Shown: in pieces, positions 23,450-41,597 of the stretch
Position numbering within the stretch: position 1 is the stretch's first letter
Layout: each line of letters opens with the position of its first letter
Origin: Xiphias gladius
Lineage: Eukaryota; Chordata; Actinopteri; Istiophoriformes; Xiphiidae
NCBI RefSeq assembly: GCF_016859285.1
Contig: NC_053414.1
Location: forward strand, 9,730,517-9,794,516
Length of the DNA stretch: 64,000 nucleotides
Direction of reading: 5' to 3'
Notes under the pieces: model-generated
Databases searched by the model: none
What the model was told of the DNA's origin: nothing
Seen by the model: only the letters and a program-made list of their open reading frames with translations
Translations under genes and position numbers: made by a program

Positions 23450-24961
23450 TCATCTTGTGTATATGTACAGGTGGTTCCCACACTGTGGGCAGGAGTGATG
23501 TGCATCTTGTAGTCCACGTACCATGAACGGTATCAGACAGAAACCACATACCAACCTGGAAAAAACAGACACACACACACAAACACACATGCAGAGACAG
23601 AATACATAGTTTAACTTTTGTTAAAGCTGTAACAGCACTCTGACATCCAAACACTTGCGCGTGTGTATTTGCATCTCTCACCCCATCAGTGTGAGAAGTA
23701 TACACATGCACCAGGCAGCCTTCCCAGGCAGGTATGTGACTTTAGTGGTGACAGTGCGGTGGCAGTGTGGGCAGCATACCAAACCAGGGATGTCTCTCAG
23801 ATATGCCACCGAGACAGGGACGGGCTGTGGCTGGGTCACAACTACTGGCTGACTTTGTCTGCCGTTGACAGTCGGTGTTACACCAACTGGTAAACAGAAG
23901 ACACAGGAAGGACAGACGGGGATACCAGGGGGAAATAAGGACGGGAGGCGGGAAGCAGAGGAAATATTATTTTCACCCGCTCAGTTGGATTATATGTATG
24001 TTATTAAAAGCAATAATTAAAATGTAGTTAATACCTTGTGTATGTGGATGGATTATGTTTCCAGTGTTTTGGGGAGGTGATGTCACAGCAATTGGCACAG
24101 AGGGTGAAGTCAGGACGGGAAATGGGTCCGGCTGGATCGTAACTAGTAAGGAGGAAATACTTCAGAGCACGTCCACAGTAAAATTAAAAATTCAATTCGT
24201 AAACACATCTTTGTCTTTCTGTTTCAGCCCTTTGTGCAGACCCCAAAACCGAGCTTTTCCAAAACAGCCTCCAGCGAGGGTGTAAATCTCAAAACGCCGG
24301 CTTGGTGTTCCAGTGTGTGCGAATACATATTGCGAATATAGATATTGCCACCTGTAATGCAGGTCAACAGCCTTTCACACACTGAGACATTGGCAAAATC
24401 ACTATTATATGACCATGAAGTCGCCTGACAAACTAAACGTAAATACAGTCAATGACAACAGCTAACACCCTGTAATCGCCTATATTGACTTTTTAAATTA
24501 GCAGGCTTGCTTCATTGTTTTGGAAAAGCTACATTTTTTGGTGTAGGCTAAAAAAACAAAGCAGGCATTTTCAGATTTATATATTATATCATATTAGATA
24601 TATTATTATATTATATATTTACATATTGTATACTGTCTCAAGAAAGCTTAGGAAATGGTTTAGAAAAAAACAAAACCCAGGTTTATGTGGACAAGGGGCC
24701 AAAACGGAGAGAAAAAGATGAATCTACAAGTTCACCCGTCTTAGCGCGGGTGAATTCTCTTCGATAACTGATAAGCTGTGAAGAGATATGAGTAAAGGGA
24801 GACCAGGGAGACTTTATCTCACCTGCTTCTCCATAGGTGGGAGGAGGCGTCGGGGGGGAGGAGAGGGAGGCGTCGTAGTAGGGGGGAGGGGGGATGTTGA
24901 ATCCTTCTGTACTCAGAGCAGGAGGGTGGAGACTGGCCTCTTCATACGAAGGAGGTTCCAT
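23450..24961 (-). CDS. LITAF-domain protein, 4 coding exons
   Basis: LITAF-domain proteins sit on the cytosolic face of late endosomes and lysosomes and use PPxY/PSAP-like motifs to bind WW-domain ubiquitin ligases and ESCRT partners. Coding exons: 24823-24961, 24035-24142, 23682-23886 and 23450-23555; lengths 139, 108, 205 and 106 give 185 residues in one frame. The N-terminal third is Pro/Tyr-rich with PPSY (residues 3-6), PPPPYY and PPTY. The LITAF domain follows: a first zinc pair C121/C124 (CCPHC), a hydrophobic membrane-dipping segment at about 139-163 (WCMCILLTLMG, LVCGFCLIPF), and a second pair C173/C176 (HSCPQCG). The acceptor of exon 2 (24142) was chosen because it alone keeps the frame. 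The protein ends IYTR rather than YKRL. It could be litaf or one of several fish LITAF paralogues, so no symbol is given. Confidence 0.87.
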
Positions 24962-25028
24962 TAGGAGATCGTCCAGTCAAACAGGACGCTGGTGATGAAA
25001 AGGAGGACAGACACAGATGTAGATAACG

Positions 25029-25049
25029 TTAATTGTAATGCACACACAC

Positions 25050-25143
<94 letters not shown>
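25029..25143. repeat. compound microsatellite (CA)n(CAGA)n(GA)n
   Basis: A short CA run is followed by about nine CAGA units and then about 29 GA units without interruption. It lies in the 5' region of the LITAF-like gene, probably in an intron of the 5' UTR. Confidence 0.93.
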
Positions 25144-25145
<2 letters not shown>

Positions 25146-25149
25146 TGTT

Positions 25150-27140
25150 TAAACAGTTTAAACATGTGCCTTTGAATACCCTGCAAGTGTTTAATTTGTT
25201 CCTCTAAATTATAGTCCTTTTCCAGAGAATACATCTCAGGTCATGTCTGCACCATGAGCTGTGGTAAGGGGTCACAAGCAGAAAAGGTTTGAAAGCTCTG
25301 ATCTGGATCCAGCTGCATATCCAAGTGCCTCTATGTAGGATTCAAACATCTGTGATGTGGCAGCTCCTACAGAGAGCGTGGCTACTGGGAACGAATGGAC
25401 TGAAAGCGACACATACGTTTCAGTTTCGAAGATTCTACAAGTACTTAATAAAAAGCCGATGCACAGCGGCTTAAGATTCGCATGATATGACAAAAATGCC
25501 CTACAGCAGGTTGCAATGTTTTTGACCTGAGCTACAGAACCACTGCACTAACTTGACTGAAAATAATCCGGCACACGATATATCCCGTGATTGTCTCTCA
25601 CAATAGGTATTTTCATGAAAATCTGAATTCAGTTGCAGATGAAAATAGCTTTCTTCTCATTCTTACTCTACAGCGTGACACTTTCCAGTAAGTGGTATAA
25701 AGGAAATGTACTGTACTGGCACTGAGGTCTCGATTTAATTATCAAGTGGCTATACTACCTGTTTACCAGCCCACTGTGTGTACAGACGCTGGTGGCAGAG
25801 GGAGATGTCCGTCTTTGAGTTTTGTAAGTAATCTGAACATCTCAGCCCCGAGTGTTTCTGTCCTTCAAGTTGTCCGATGTCAGATGTCACGTCTGCAGCC
25901 GAGTCGGCTGCTCTGATTCTTTTGTGCAAGTTACTGTTACCAAATCCTCCCTCCTCGCTCTACGCCTGAGATCATCCCGTATTCACCTATCTGAACTTTC
26001 ATTGGAAGAGTGGAGGTTTAAAATTGACACCGTCAAACCACCACATACACAGTACGACACTGCAGTATAGCTAGTACAAAGACAAAGTAGAGATCCTGTC
26101 CTTTACTTCAGTTACTTACACACTGTGTGGTACTACACATTTATCTTTCAAAGTTAATTCCCCCAAAAGATTTGGGCTATTTCCTGTGTAGAATAAGTCC
26201 AGAACACTAAATAAACATATATTAACATACATAATAATGTATATTTGAAATATTTTTTTCCTTTAATGAAATTGCTGTGAAGTATTTATCTTTTTAAATG
26301 TCACGTTCACTATCACCTTGTTACAGTTCAGATGCCCGGTGAAACACTTACTGTAAGTTCAAAACAACACTGACCACACAAAAAATGCTGAATCACGCGA
26401 CTCCAGTTCACCTTTTCTCCACAAGAAGTGTTTTCATGCCAATATGTCACCTAAAACCAGCTGTATCAGTCACTGAACAGGCCTGCTGAATGCAGCCAAG
26501 TAAGTGTAGCTCACATGGGACTCCTCTCTTATGTAAACAAGATACAGCCAAGCCATGGTATCTGAAGCACAAACCTGCCCTCACCATATACAAACTCCAA
26601 ATACTCTCTGCAGAGAGCACTACGTGTCCCCCCTCGCTAATTAAACAGTGTGATGTGTGAGATAGAGTAGAGCAGTGGTCTTACCTTGGACGAATGACGA
26701 AGCTCGGCTGGCAGGAGGAAACACGTACCATGTTGGTGACAGTCGTGACATCACAGCCAGTTGAACCTGTTTTCCTCTGGAATTAGAAACATTTTTCTTA
26801 CCACTGACTGCAAACCAACGCTCTTTACCTGTTCACTCACCTGTTTCCTCAAAGTTATATCATTCTCTGGCAGACATTCACGGCACGGTAATTGCCGAAA
26901 CATAAAATAGTAATATGTGAAACATTCGCTTGGCAGTTTATATATTTACTTATTAGTTTGTTTATTTAACAGGGACCATACAGATAAAAATTGTTACAAA
27001 CAGATAAGTAGCGCAACAGATGTAACGTATAGTGTTTTTAAATTGAGGTTAAAACGTCCAAAAAATAACTCGATAAAAAAGAATCAGCATAAAAACAACA
27101 GCACAGATAAAACCGACTGTGTACATGTGTATATGCATGT
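25150..27140. other. upstream region of the LITAF-like gene
   Basis: No protein-coding exon recognised. It probably contains the 5' UTR intron of the LITAF-like gene and its promoter, see the candidate exon ending at 26685. Confidence 0.35.
26685..26760 (-). other. candidate non-coding first exon of the LITAF-like gene
   Basis: On the minus strand a good donor (CCAAG then GTAAGA) lies at 26685, preceded by unique sequence. An acceptor-like site (catcaccag) occurs just upstream of the start codon at about 24990. That arrangement is usual for LITAF genes. The 5' limit is a guess. Confidence 0.3.
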
Positions 27141-27145
27141 GTCTA

Positions 27146-28185
27146 CACTCACTGAGCACTTTATTAGGAACACCTGTACACCTGCTTATTCATGCAATTA
27201 TCCAATCAGCCAATCATGTGGCAGCAGTTCAATGCATTAAAATCCTACAAATAAAGGTCAAGAGCTTCAGTTGATGTAAACATCAAACATCAGTATGGGC
27301 TTTGACCATGGCATGATTGTTGGTGCCAGACGGGCTGGTTTGAGAATTTCTAAAACTGCTGATCTCCTGAGATTTTCAAACACAACAGTCTCTAAGGTTT
27401 ATGCGGAATGGTGCCAAAAACAAAAAACATCCAGTAAGGAGACAGAAACGCCTTGTTGATGAGAGAGGTCAGAGCTGACAGAAAGGCTACGATATCTCAG
27501 ATAACCATTCTTTACAACTCTGGTGAGCAGAGAAGAATCTGAAAATGCAAAATACGTTGAGCTTTGAGGTGACTGGGATACAACAGGATGCAGTGGGCAA
27601 AGGCTCACCAAAACTGGACAGTTGAAGACTGGAAAATCGTAGCCCGGTCTGAATAATCTGTGTCAACAGTCTAGGCTGCTGGTGGTGGTCTAATGGTGTG
27701 GGGAATGTTTTCTTGGCCCACTTTGGGCTCCTTAATAGCAATCAATCGTGTTTTGAATGCCACAGCCTATCTGAGTATTGTTGCCGACCATGTGCATCCC
27801 TTTATGGCCACAGTTATCCAGTTATCCAGTTATCCAGCTTCAAGCATGATAACGCACCATGTCACAAAGCAAAACTTGTCTCAAACTGGTGTCATGAACA
27901 TGACAGTGAGTTCAGTGAACTTCAGTGGCTTCCACAGTCACCCGATCTGAATCCAGTAGAACACCTTTGGGATGCGGTAGAATGGGAGCTTGGCAACATG
28001 AATGTGGAGCTGACAAATATGCAGAAATGATGCGATGCAATCGTGTCAACGTGGACCCGAGTCTCAAAGGAACTTTTCCAACATCTTGTGGAATCCATGG
28101 CACAAAGAACTGAATCAGTTTTGAGAGCAAAGGGAGGCTCTACCCAGTATCATTATGGTGTTCCTAATAAAGTGCCCGGTGAGTG
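27146..28185 (+). mobile_element. Tc1/mariner DNA transposon, decayed
   Basis: Inverted ends cactcactgagcactttatt and, at the right, the complement of cactcaccgggcactttatt, each flanked by TA (27144-27145 and 28186-28187), the Tc1 target site. Length is about 1.04 kb. The transposase is recognisable from VWGMFSW and ADHVHPFMATV, then HDNAPCHKAK and WLPQSPDLNPVEHLWD, which holds the last acidic residue of the DD34E triad, and FQHLVESM. The frame changes more than once, for example between the VWGMFSW block and the block from HDNAPCHKAK on, so it is not functional. Its 3' part is repeated in tandem to the right. Confidence 0.82.
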
Positions 28186-29322
28186 TACACTGAAGACACT
28201 CAAATGGGCCTGCAATGAGTACTTTTACTTCTGATACTTAGGCTGAAGTATATTTTCCTGCAAATACATACATACGTTAATTTAAGTAACATTCTGAATG
28301 CATGACTTCTACTTGTAGAGTGACTTGAGTGTTTTTACAGTGAATTGGGAATTGGTTGAACTTTTAGACGGTGTTGAGTTGTGCTTCTGAGTCCAGAGAT
28401 TTTCTGAGTTGTGACGTAAAAGTATTTACTGGATAACAACACAGTAATTGTTTGTATGAAAAGCAAAAGTGAATATCACAAAATAACATTGGTATGAAGA
28501 AATTAATAGGTGCAGAACAAACTTTCCTGGTGATACTTACAGTCATAAACTATAAACGAATATGCAGTAAAGTTATCCAGTTATCCAGCTTCAAGCATGA
28601 TAACGCACCATGTCACAAAGCAAAACTTGTCTCAAACTGGTGTCATGAACATGACAGTGAGTTCAGTGAACTTCAGTGGCTTCCACAGTCACCCGATCTG
28701 AATCCAGTAGAACACCTTTGGGATGCGGTAGAATGGGAGCTTGGCAACATGAATGTGGAGCTGACAAATATGCAGAAATGATGCGATGCAATCGTGTCAA
28801 CGTGGACCCGAGTCTCAAAGGAACTTTTCCAACATCTTGTGGAATCCATGGCACAAAGAACTGAATCAGTTTTGAGAGCAAAGGGAGGCTCTACCCAGTA
28901 TCATTATGGTGTTCCTAATAAAGTGCCCGGTGAGTGTACACTGAAGACACTCACATGGGCCTGCAATGAGTACTTTTACTTCTGATACTTAGGCTGAAGT
29001 ATATTTTCCTGCAAATACATACATACGTTAATTTAAGTAACATTCTGAATGCAGGACTTCTACTTGTAGAGTGACTTGAGTGTTTTTACAGTGAATTGTG
29101 AATTGGTTGAACTTTTAGACGGTGTTGAGTTGTGCTTCTGAGTCCAGAGATTTTCTGAGTTGTGACGTAAAAGTATTTACTGGATAACAACGCAGTAATT
29201 GTTTGTATGAAAAGCAAAAGTGAATATCACAAAATAACATTGGTATGAAGAAATTAATAGGTGCAGAACAAACTTTCCCTGGTGATACTTACAGTCATAA
29301 ACTATAAACGAATATGCAGTAA
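27821..29322 (+). repeat. tandem duplication of about 751 bp (two copies)
   Basis: Copy 1 spans about 27821-28570 and copy 2 about 28572-29322. Each carries the last 365 bp of the Tc1 element plus about 385 bp of right flank. I count about five differences, including one inserted C, so the copies are about 99% identical and the event is recent. The junction lies at the short repeat 'gttatccagttatccag', which is present three times at the left edge. Confidence 0.9.
28226..28340 (-). repeat. fragment of the aagtactt (hAT-like) family
   Basis: Phrases 'gtacttttacttctgatactt', 'aatttaagtaacattctgaatgca' and 'gacttctacttgtagagtgacttgagt' belong to the family at 2374-3229. A second copy at about 28977-29090 comes from the tandem duplication. 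Confidence 0.45.
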
Positions 29323-29639
29323 TCACCATGTATTTACAGTATCTTGGTACAAAAAAGGTACTTACCTGTACACTCAGTTGCCAGTTAGGTTGCTGTTGGT
29401 TACACCCACTGTCTAATACAACAGTCCTGCAATAAATCCTTCATGAAGGTTATAGTGTTCAGTTTTCATTTTCAGTTTGCATTTTAAAGAAAGGTGTTTC
29501 TGGTATTTAGCCTATGCTCGGTGATGCAACTGGAGTGGACAAAATAATAGAAACACCTGTCGGTATAGTGTCATCCAATTCAACAGCATCACAAACTGCA
29601 GTCTCCTAAAAGAAAAATGTCAACAGAAACTGAATAACT

Positions 29640-30110
29640 TAACCACTTTTTTATTTGTCAACACATCCCAACATCTACTCAATCGATTGGCATTAAATTT
29701 GGTACAGACATTCACGGTTCCCAGACAATGAGTTCCGATGACTTTGGTGATCCCCTAATTTTTCCTCATGTGCCTTCATGAGGTTGAAGTTTGTGGCTGT
29801 TACTGAAATATCACATCGTGATAACTACTGTTGGCTGGATTAATATCAAATGTTTTCACAGACATTCAAAAGTCCGCAGAGGTATATTTTACAAATACTT
29901 TGATCCCTGTACATCATCCAGTGCCATCTAGTGCTAAGCTAAGATGTTAAGGATTATACCTTCTAAACATCAACACAGTAGCATTATCATTGTGAACCTG
30001 TTAGCGTGCTGACATTAACACTCAGCTCGAGGCACCGCTGTGCTTCAGTACAGCTTCACAGAGACACAAGCCTGGCTAAAGACTTTGAGTTTGTATCTGG
30101 GTACTCATAC
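29640..30110 (+). repeat. interspersed repeat family A
   Basis: Contains 'attaaatttggtacagacattcacgg', 'gactttggtgatcccc', 'catgaggttgaagtttgtgg' and 'gcaccgctgtgcttcagtacagc'. It is the opposite orientation to the copy at 6236-6880. Confidence 0.65.
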
Positions 30111-30369
30111 TAGGTAATATTGGTATTTTCTGTCAAACACAGGAGTGCTGTATGTTATTTCTACCTACTGTTTCATCTCAATCTGACTATATTCCACAGC
30201 ATGTTCAGTATGTCCATCATTATTTACAACAACTGCTTCACGAGACATTTGTATATTTATAGAGAAAAGGGAATAGAATCAAATCAAGTATTAACACAAA
30301 CAAAAGCAAGGTTTAAAGTCATTTAAATAAATAGTCACGAGTGCACAACACTTTTAAACCAAAATTAAT

Positions 30370-30375
30370 TTTATT
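30370..30375 (-). terminator. poly(A) signal of pdia2
   Basis: AATAAA on the minus strand, about 55 bp past the pdia2 stop codon at 30431. Confidence 0.6.
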
Positions 30376-30430
30376 AAGAAAAATTGGAAGATGCTAGGTT
30401 GATTCTGATTAGCCAGAAACCAAAATGACA

Positions 30431-37514
<7,084 letters not shown>

Positions 37515-37519
37515 GTTGG

Positions 37520-38240
37520 CGTTCCGGTCTGAGCCGCTGTGGTACCTCCGCTCAGGTATGGGCACCTTCAATATATGTGTCACTGAAAGTTGGTACTTTT
37601 ATGTGTCTAGTATAGAGAGTGTGTGTCGAAATGTTACTGGCCTTTCTGCTCATCCAATCAGGAGGTGCGCCTGCGAGGGACTTTTTCCAGTTTAAACCAG
37701 TCGCATGGTGACCTGTAGAGTCAGAACAGGGCAAACTAGCTGATTGACTGTTAAGGCTTCAGGACATCATCACACGTACACGTATTTTTATCTGTCTTCT
37801 CTCCTCCCTTGTTTTTCTATTAGAGCCCATCACCCAACAGATGGGAGCATGCACATGTAGACACTCCGTCCTCCCACTGTGACTCCTCTCTCTGGGCCTT
37901 ATCAGACCCTCATTTACCTAAAAACAGTGTGAGCACAGTAATTGCGTGGATTTCCGGCTCTCGCTTCTCCACTCTTTTGTTTTATCTCACCATTTCTGTT
38001 TACTTAAACTACAGTAAACACTTTCCCCTCTCCCTCCTCTCTCGCACCCTCCTTTAAACCTTTCATTCGCTCTACCGTCGGTAAGAAACACAGGAAATTG
38101 ACCTTTATTGCTTCAAGCGTGCAACATAAAATTGAAATTTCAGGTTTATTCAGAGACTATACTGTTGCTGACGTTAGGACATTGTCAGCAGATTCATGGT
38201 ATGCATTAATCAAAGGATGGTTATATATTTTAGTTCCCGT
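37520..38240. other. pdia2 upstream region
   Basis: Presumed promoter and 5' UTR of pdia2, followed by pyrimidine-rich sequence at about 37970-38060 (ctctccctcctctctcgcaccctcc). I see no clear TATA box. Confidence 0.4.
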
Positions 38241-39328
38241 TAAAGGGTCAGTTCACCCAAATTCGTAATGTCTGGTCAGACAGATAGTGTTGGTTGGGTG
38301 GGTTGCTGTATGTGCTGAGGTTTTGAAATATTAGCTGACAAAACAATCACCACAGGGTTGATCCAGAAGCTACTGTGGAGCTTTGGATCATATCACATGA
38401 TCTTTGTCAGCAGATGGAGTTTGCCCAATTGTCCCGGAGTTGTACATGATAAAATTTCCATTGTTTTGGAAGAACCAAAAGAGACTTCTTGCTCGTGCTG
38501 GCTTAAAAGCTCATCAATAATCATTAGCTGCAGTCCTATAAAAGTTACAAATGAACTCCACCCTGAGGAGCAACAACAGTAGAATGCTGGTTATGCATTG
38601 ATGCATTAGTAATAATAATCTAATAACATAATATATAGTGGTATAACAGTCACAAGGGACATTTTACTACTAGTACTTTCGATACTTTAAGTACAATGCT
38701 AATAATACTCACCTACTTGGGTAACATTTTGAATACTGGACTCCTACTTGAGTATTTTTACTGCATGGTATTAGTACTTCTACTCAAATAAGGCACAATA
38801 CTCCCTCCAGAACTGCCAGCATCACGGATGGCTGTGGTCACAGGTGTGATCTGTTGCACCTGTATCCACACCCAACAGCGGTGTCACGTGGGGTTGGAGC
38901 TAAACCTCCGGAGTTCGGCAAAAACTACAAAGAACATGGCCTGCCTTGACTATAATCAAGAAAAATGAAAATTGATTTTAGAAAATGCTAACAAACTGGC
39001 TGAACTATTCTCATTCTCATTATTTCTTAGTGAATAAGTGGTTAAAGCAGTTCAGTGTGAAGTCTACAGATATCCAGAGTAACTGAGACACTGTCTCCGG
39101 AAAGGAAAGTTGCTGCTGAATTATTTAAATGTCATTTTCCGGAGCTGTAAGCTCCACTAACTAAATTCCATTCACCAGTATTTTATCAGGGCAGTAGTGA
39201 AATCTCATCAGAGACGCATAACTCAAAACCTGGGTACAAAAAAACCATAACTGTCTGCATGACTAGAGACTACTATGGGTAGGTCAGATAATGTTTTGTT
39301 TGTATTTGGGTGAACTGACCCTTTAAAA
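38241..39328. mobile_element. interspersed repeat family C, complete copy with inverted ends
   Basis: The left end 'ttaaagggtcagttcacccaaat' is matched at the right by its inverse, 'atttgggtgaactgaccctttaa'. Length about 1.09 kb. A piece of the aagtactt family is inserted at 38575-38815. No transposase frame, so it is a non-autonomous DNA element. Confidence 0.7.
38575..38815 (-). mobile_element. aagtactt (hAT-like) fragment nested in family C
   Basis: 'ttttactactagtactttcgatactttaagtac', 'gtaacattttgaatactggactcctacttgagta' and 'tactcaaataaggcac..actccctccag' identify the family. The right end is at the degenerate terminus. Confidence 0.55.
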
Positions 39329-39381
39329 CAAGCAGAAGAAAACTGTGCACAGAAAATTAGTTGTTTCCTGTTATTTTCCTT

Positions 39382-39387
39382 TTTATT
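39382..39387 (-). terminator. poly(A) signal of percc1
   Basis: AATAAA on the minus strand, about 83 bp past the percc1 stop codon. Confidence 0.5.
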
Positions 39388-39469
39388 CAACTTTTACAAG
39401 CATGTATCAAAACCGTAAAGGACATGAATGAAGTCTTTTCTTACACTCGGCCGTCAGTCCCAGCAGGCT

Positions 39470-40315
39470 TTAATGCTGCATGTGTGTGTTCTCCGTCAGT
39501 GCGTGTGTGAGCTCTGGGTTTGGGTCCCAGTTTGCCAGCAAGTCACTGAAGTCCGGCTGATTGTTGTCGAGGGTGTGTGTGTTGTGGTGTGTGAGCGCAT
39601 TGTAGTGCACGAGTGCGTTAGCGTCTGTGTGCGTGCCGCCCCGTGACGGTGTGTCACTGTTTGTGTGTGTGACGTCAGTTGTGTTACTGAAACTGACCAG
39701 AGAGCAGCAGGGCATCGGCTCAGTCCAGAAACTGAGCGGGAGATGCCGCTTGATCATCGGTCGGCCACGGCCCTGACTCGGGCCCATGTGGTTGAACAGT
39801 TCAGCCAGGGGCCCCAAACTGCTGTTGCTCTTAGCAACTGCAACTCCTCGATAATCACTACAAGTCACAAAGCTGTTTTCTTGCTCCTCTGGACTTCCCG
39901 CTCTCGCTATTCTCAGCAGGTCATCATAGTAACGCAGACGCCCGCTGGTTGTGACGGAGACGGAGTCGCTGTAGATGTCACAAGCCTCCTGGTCACCAGA
40001 GCAGCGACCGAAATACCGCTGAACATCACGACTGATGAGGTCTGCAAACCTCAGCAGCTGCTTGGTCACATCCAAAGCATAATGGGCCGGGTTCAGGAAA
40101 ACCTCCTCTAAACACTCTTCTTCTTCCTCCTGAGCTTCAGATTCTTCATCCTCCTCCTCCTCTTCTTCTCTTTCTTCTTCATCTTCCCTCTCTTCTTGCT
40201 TCTCCTCCAGCTTCTCTTCTTCGTCTTCTTTGCACGGAGAGTGCTGGAAGATCAGGGGGAAGTAGGCTGGAGTCTGGGCCTGGACAAGGAAGTTCCTGAT
40301 GATGCCTGCTGCCAT
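39470..40315 (-). CDS. percc1: PERCC1 (proline- and glutamate-rich with coiled coil 1)
   Basis: PERCC1 is a small vertebrate protein needed for gut enteroendocrine cells; loss of its enhancer or gene causes congenital diarrhoea in humans. A single coding exon gives 281 residues. It opens MAAGIIRNF, as the human protein opens MAAGVIR, then has a long Glu-rich stretch (about 29-75). Family blocks follow in order: QLLRFADLISRDVQRYFGR, ACDIYSDS, RYYDDLLRIARAGS, LGPLAELF, KRHLPLSFWTEPMP and, near the end, PDFSDLLANW. The start is the first Met after an acceptor-like site at 40330. Intron 40331-40435 separates it from a non-coding first exon. The frame read on the opposite strand is a shadow. Identity rests on memory of the human sequence but several blocks agree. 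Confidence 0.9.
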   Translation of the reverse strand: MAAGIIRNFLVQAQTPAYFPLIFQHSPCKEDEEEKLEEKQEEREDEEEREEEEEEDEESEAQEEEEECLEEVFLNPAHYALDVTKQLLRFADLISRDVQRYFGRCSGDQEACDIYSDSVSVTTSGRLRYYDDLLRIARAGSPEEQENSFVTCSDYRGVAVAKSNSSLGPLAELFNHMGPSQGRGRPMIKRHLPLSFWTEPMPCCSLVSFSNTTDVTHTNSDTPSRGGTHTDANALVHYNALTHHNTHTLDNNQPDFSDLLANWDPNPELTHALTENTHMQH

Positions 40316-40436
40316 GTTGGCTTATTAGCACTGAGGAGACAGTTACAGCAGAGAAAAGGTAAGAATCTCACAGGAAAGCTGTTTGTTGACAGGATGAAAT
40401 GTTGAAAATGGTTGAAAAAGTTAAAGTTTTATTACC

Positions 40437-40545
40437 CAGGGAAGTGCAAATTGTCCGCCAGGTTCAGGTGAATCTGTGTCCAAGAAAAGGTCTGGCCTGG
40501 GTCACTGATGGATCTACTTTTCTGTTTGTGTGTGTGCATATGTAA
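40437..40545 (-). other. percc1: probable non-coding first exon of percc1
   Basis: A donor (CCTGG then GTAAT) at 40436 pairs with the acceptor ctcctcag before 40330, giving a 105-nt intron in the 5' UTR. The 5' limit is set by the TATA box position and is approximate. Confidence 0.5.
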
Positions 40546-40570
40546 TACTGGTCCAGTAGGATTGTCACTG

Positions 40571-40578
40571 TATATATA
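40571..40578 (-). promoter_or_regulatory. percc1: TATA box of percc1
   Basis: TATATATA on the minus strand, about 30 bp before the inferred transcription start and about 260 bp before the start codon. It is the only such motif in the right place. Confidence 0.5.
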
Positions 40579-40739
40579 CCTCAGCGCACGGCTGCAGACG
40601 TGTGTGTGTCTCCTGTCGGATGAGGCAGCGTCCAGATCAAATATTTGCCTGCCGGATTGGTCAAACACACTTTGTTTACTTTATCACTGGGCAACCATGG
40701 AGGGGGTCCAAGGCTAATGGATCCTCTGCTAGGGGATGA

Positions 40740-41590
40740 TGAAGAGTTGTTATACACACACACACACACACATCATTGCCTTTTCCGTCCCTGTTATCAG
40801 GCTAGTTAAAGCATAAAAGAGCATGAAATCAAATCATATGCTGTTTTGACTTCTAAAGGGGAACACTCTGAACCGACATCAGCCCACCACTCGTCACCAA
40901 CAACACCAGGGGTACAGCAACACCTGGCCAGACGCGGCTCACCGCAACACGTGACGCACCACAATGTTTTTTAAATGGGATGCAGTATCAAACTCTTAGG
41001 ACTCGATCCCATCAAACTCCCCAAGAGCCATGAGCCTCGACCACAAGAGGATGACTAAATTCTCAGACACTACATCAGCTTCACCTGTGGTCATTGACCG
41101 ACTTAGAGTATAAAACTCTGTTGGGGTGAAAATAGATCTGGTAGGAGAGCAAAACAAAGCGCCCTCAAGTAACAAATTGCTCCCGCTGAGCAGGTCAGCA
41201 CTTTGCATGACAACTCTGAAAGCATTAATTATTATGAATCCACTTAACCAAGAAAAAGGCCAGTTTAAAAGATATGATATTCTATATGGTTGTTATAGTC
41301 CCACAAAAAGCCCAAAAGCAACAATGCGTTAGTAAATCTCTCAATACTTTCCCACTTCCCTACTTTGTCTGTGGCACTCAGCGCCAGGCCACTTTGATCT
41401 TACCTAAAAGGTAAAACTTTAAAATATGGTACTAAGAGTGACATTCTATATAATTTAGCTAAAACGCAAAGATCGCTATGTGCTCAGCTGAGGTATTTTA
41501 CCACTTGCTGTTGAAAGAGGACAGTATGTCAATCTGGAGGAAGAAAAGCAGATTTGTTCAACATGCTGTCCGACTGATTTTCCATTGTCC
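40740..41590. other. intergenic at the synteny boundary
   Basis: A short CA microsatellite at 40755-40772, otherwise no gene or repeat I can name. The boundary between the chromosome-16p-like and 4q-like gene sets lies in or near here. Confidence 0.4.
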
Positions 41591-41597
41591 TTTTCAG

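Noticed and set aside
25049-25143. CAGA/GA array as a GAGA-factor type regulatory site
   Set aside because: It is a plain compound microsatellite; vertebrate use as a regulatory site cannot be shown from sequence alone.
39665-40111. Plus-strand open frame of 148 residues
   Set aside because: Antisense shadow of percc1; no domain and no promoter or splice context.
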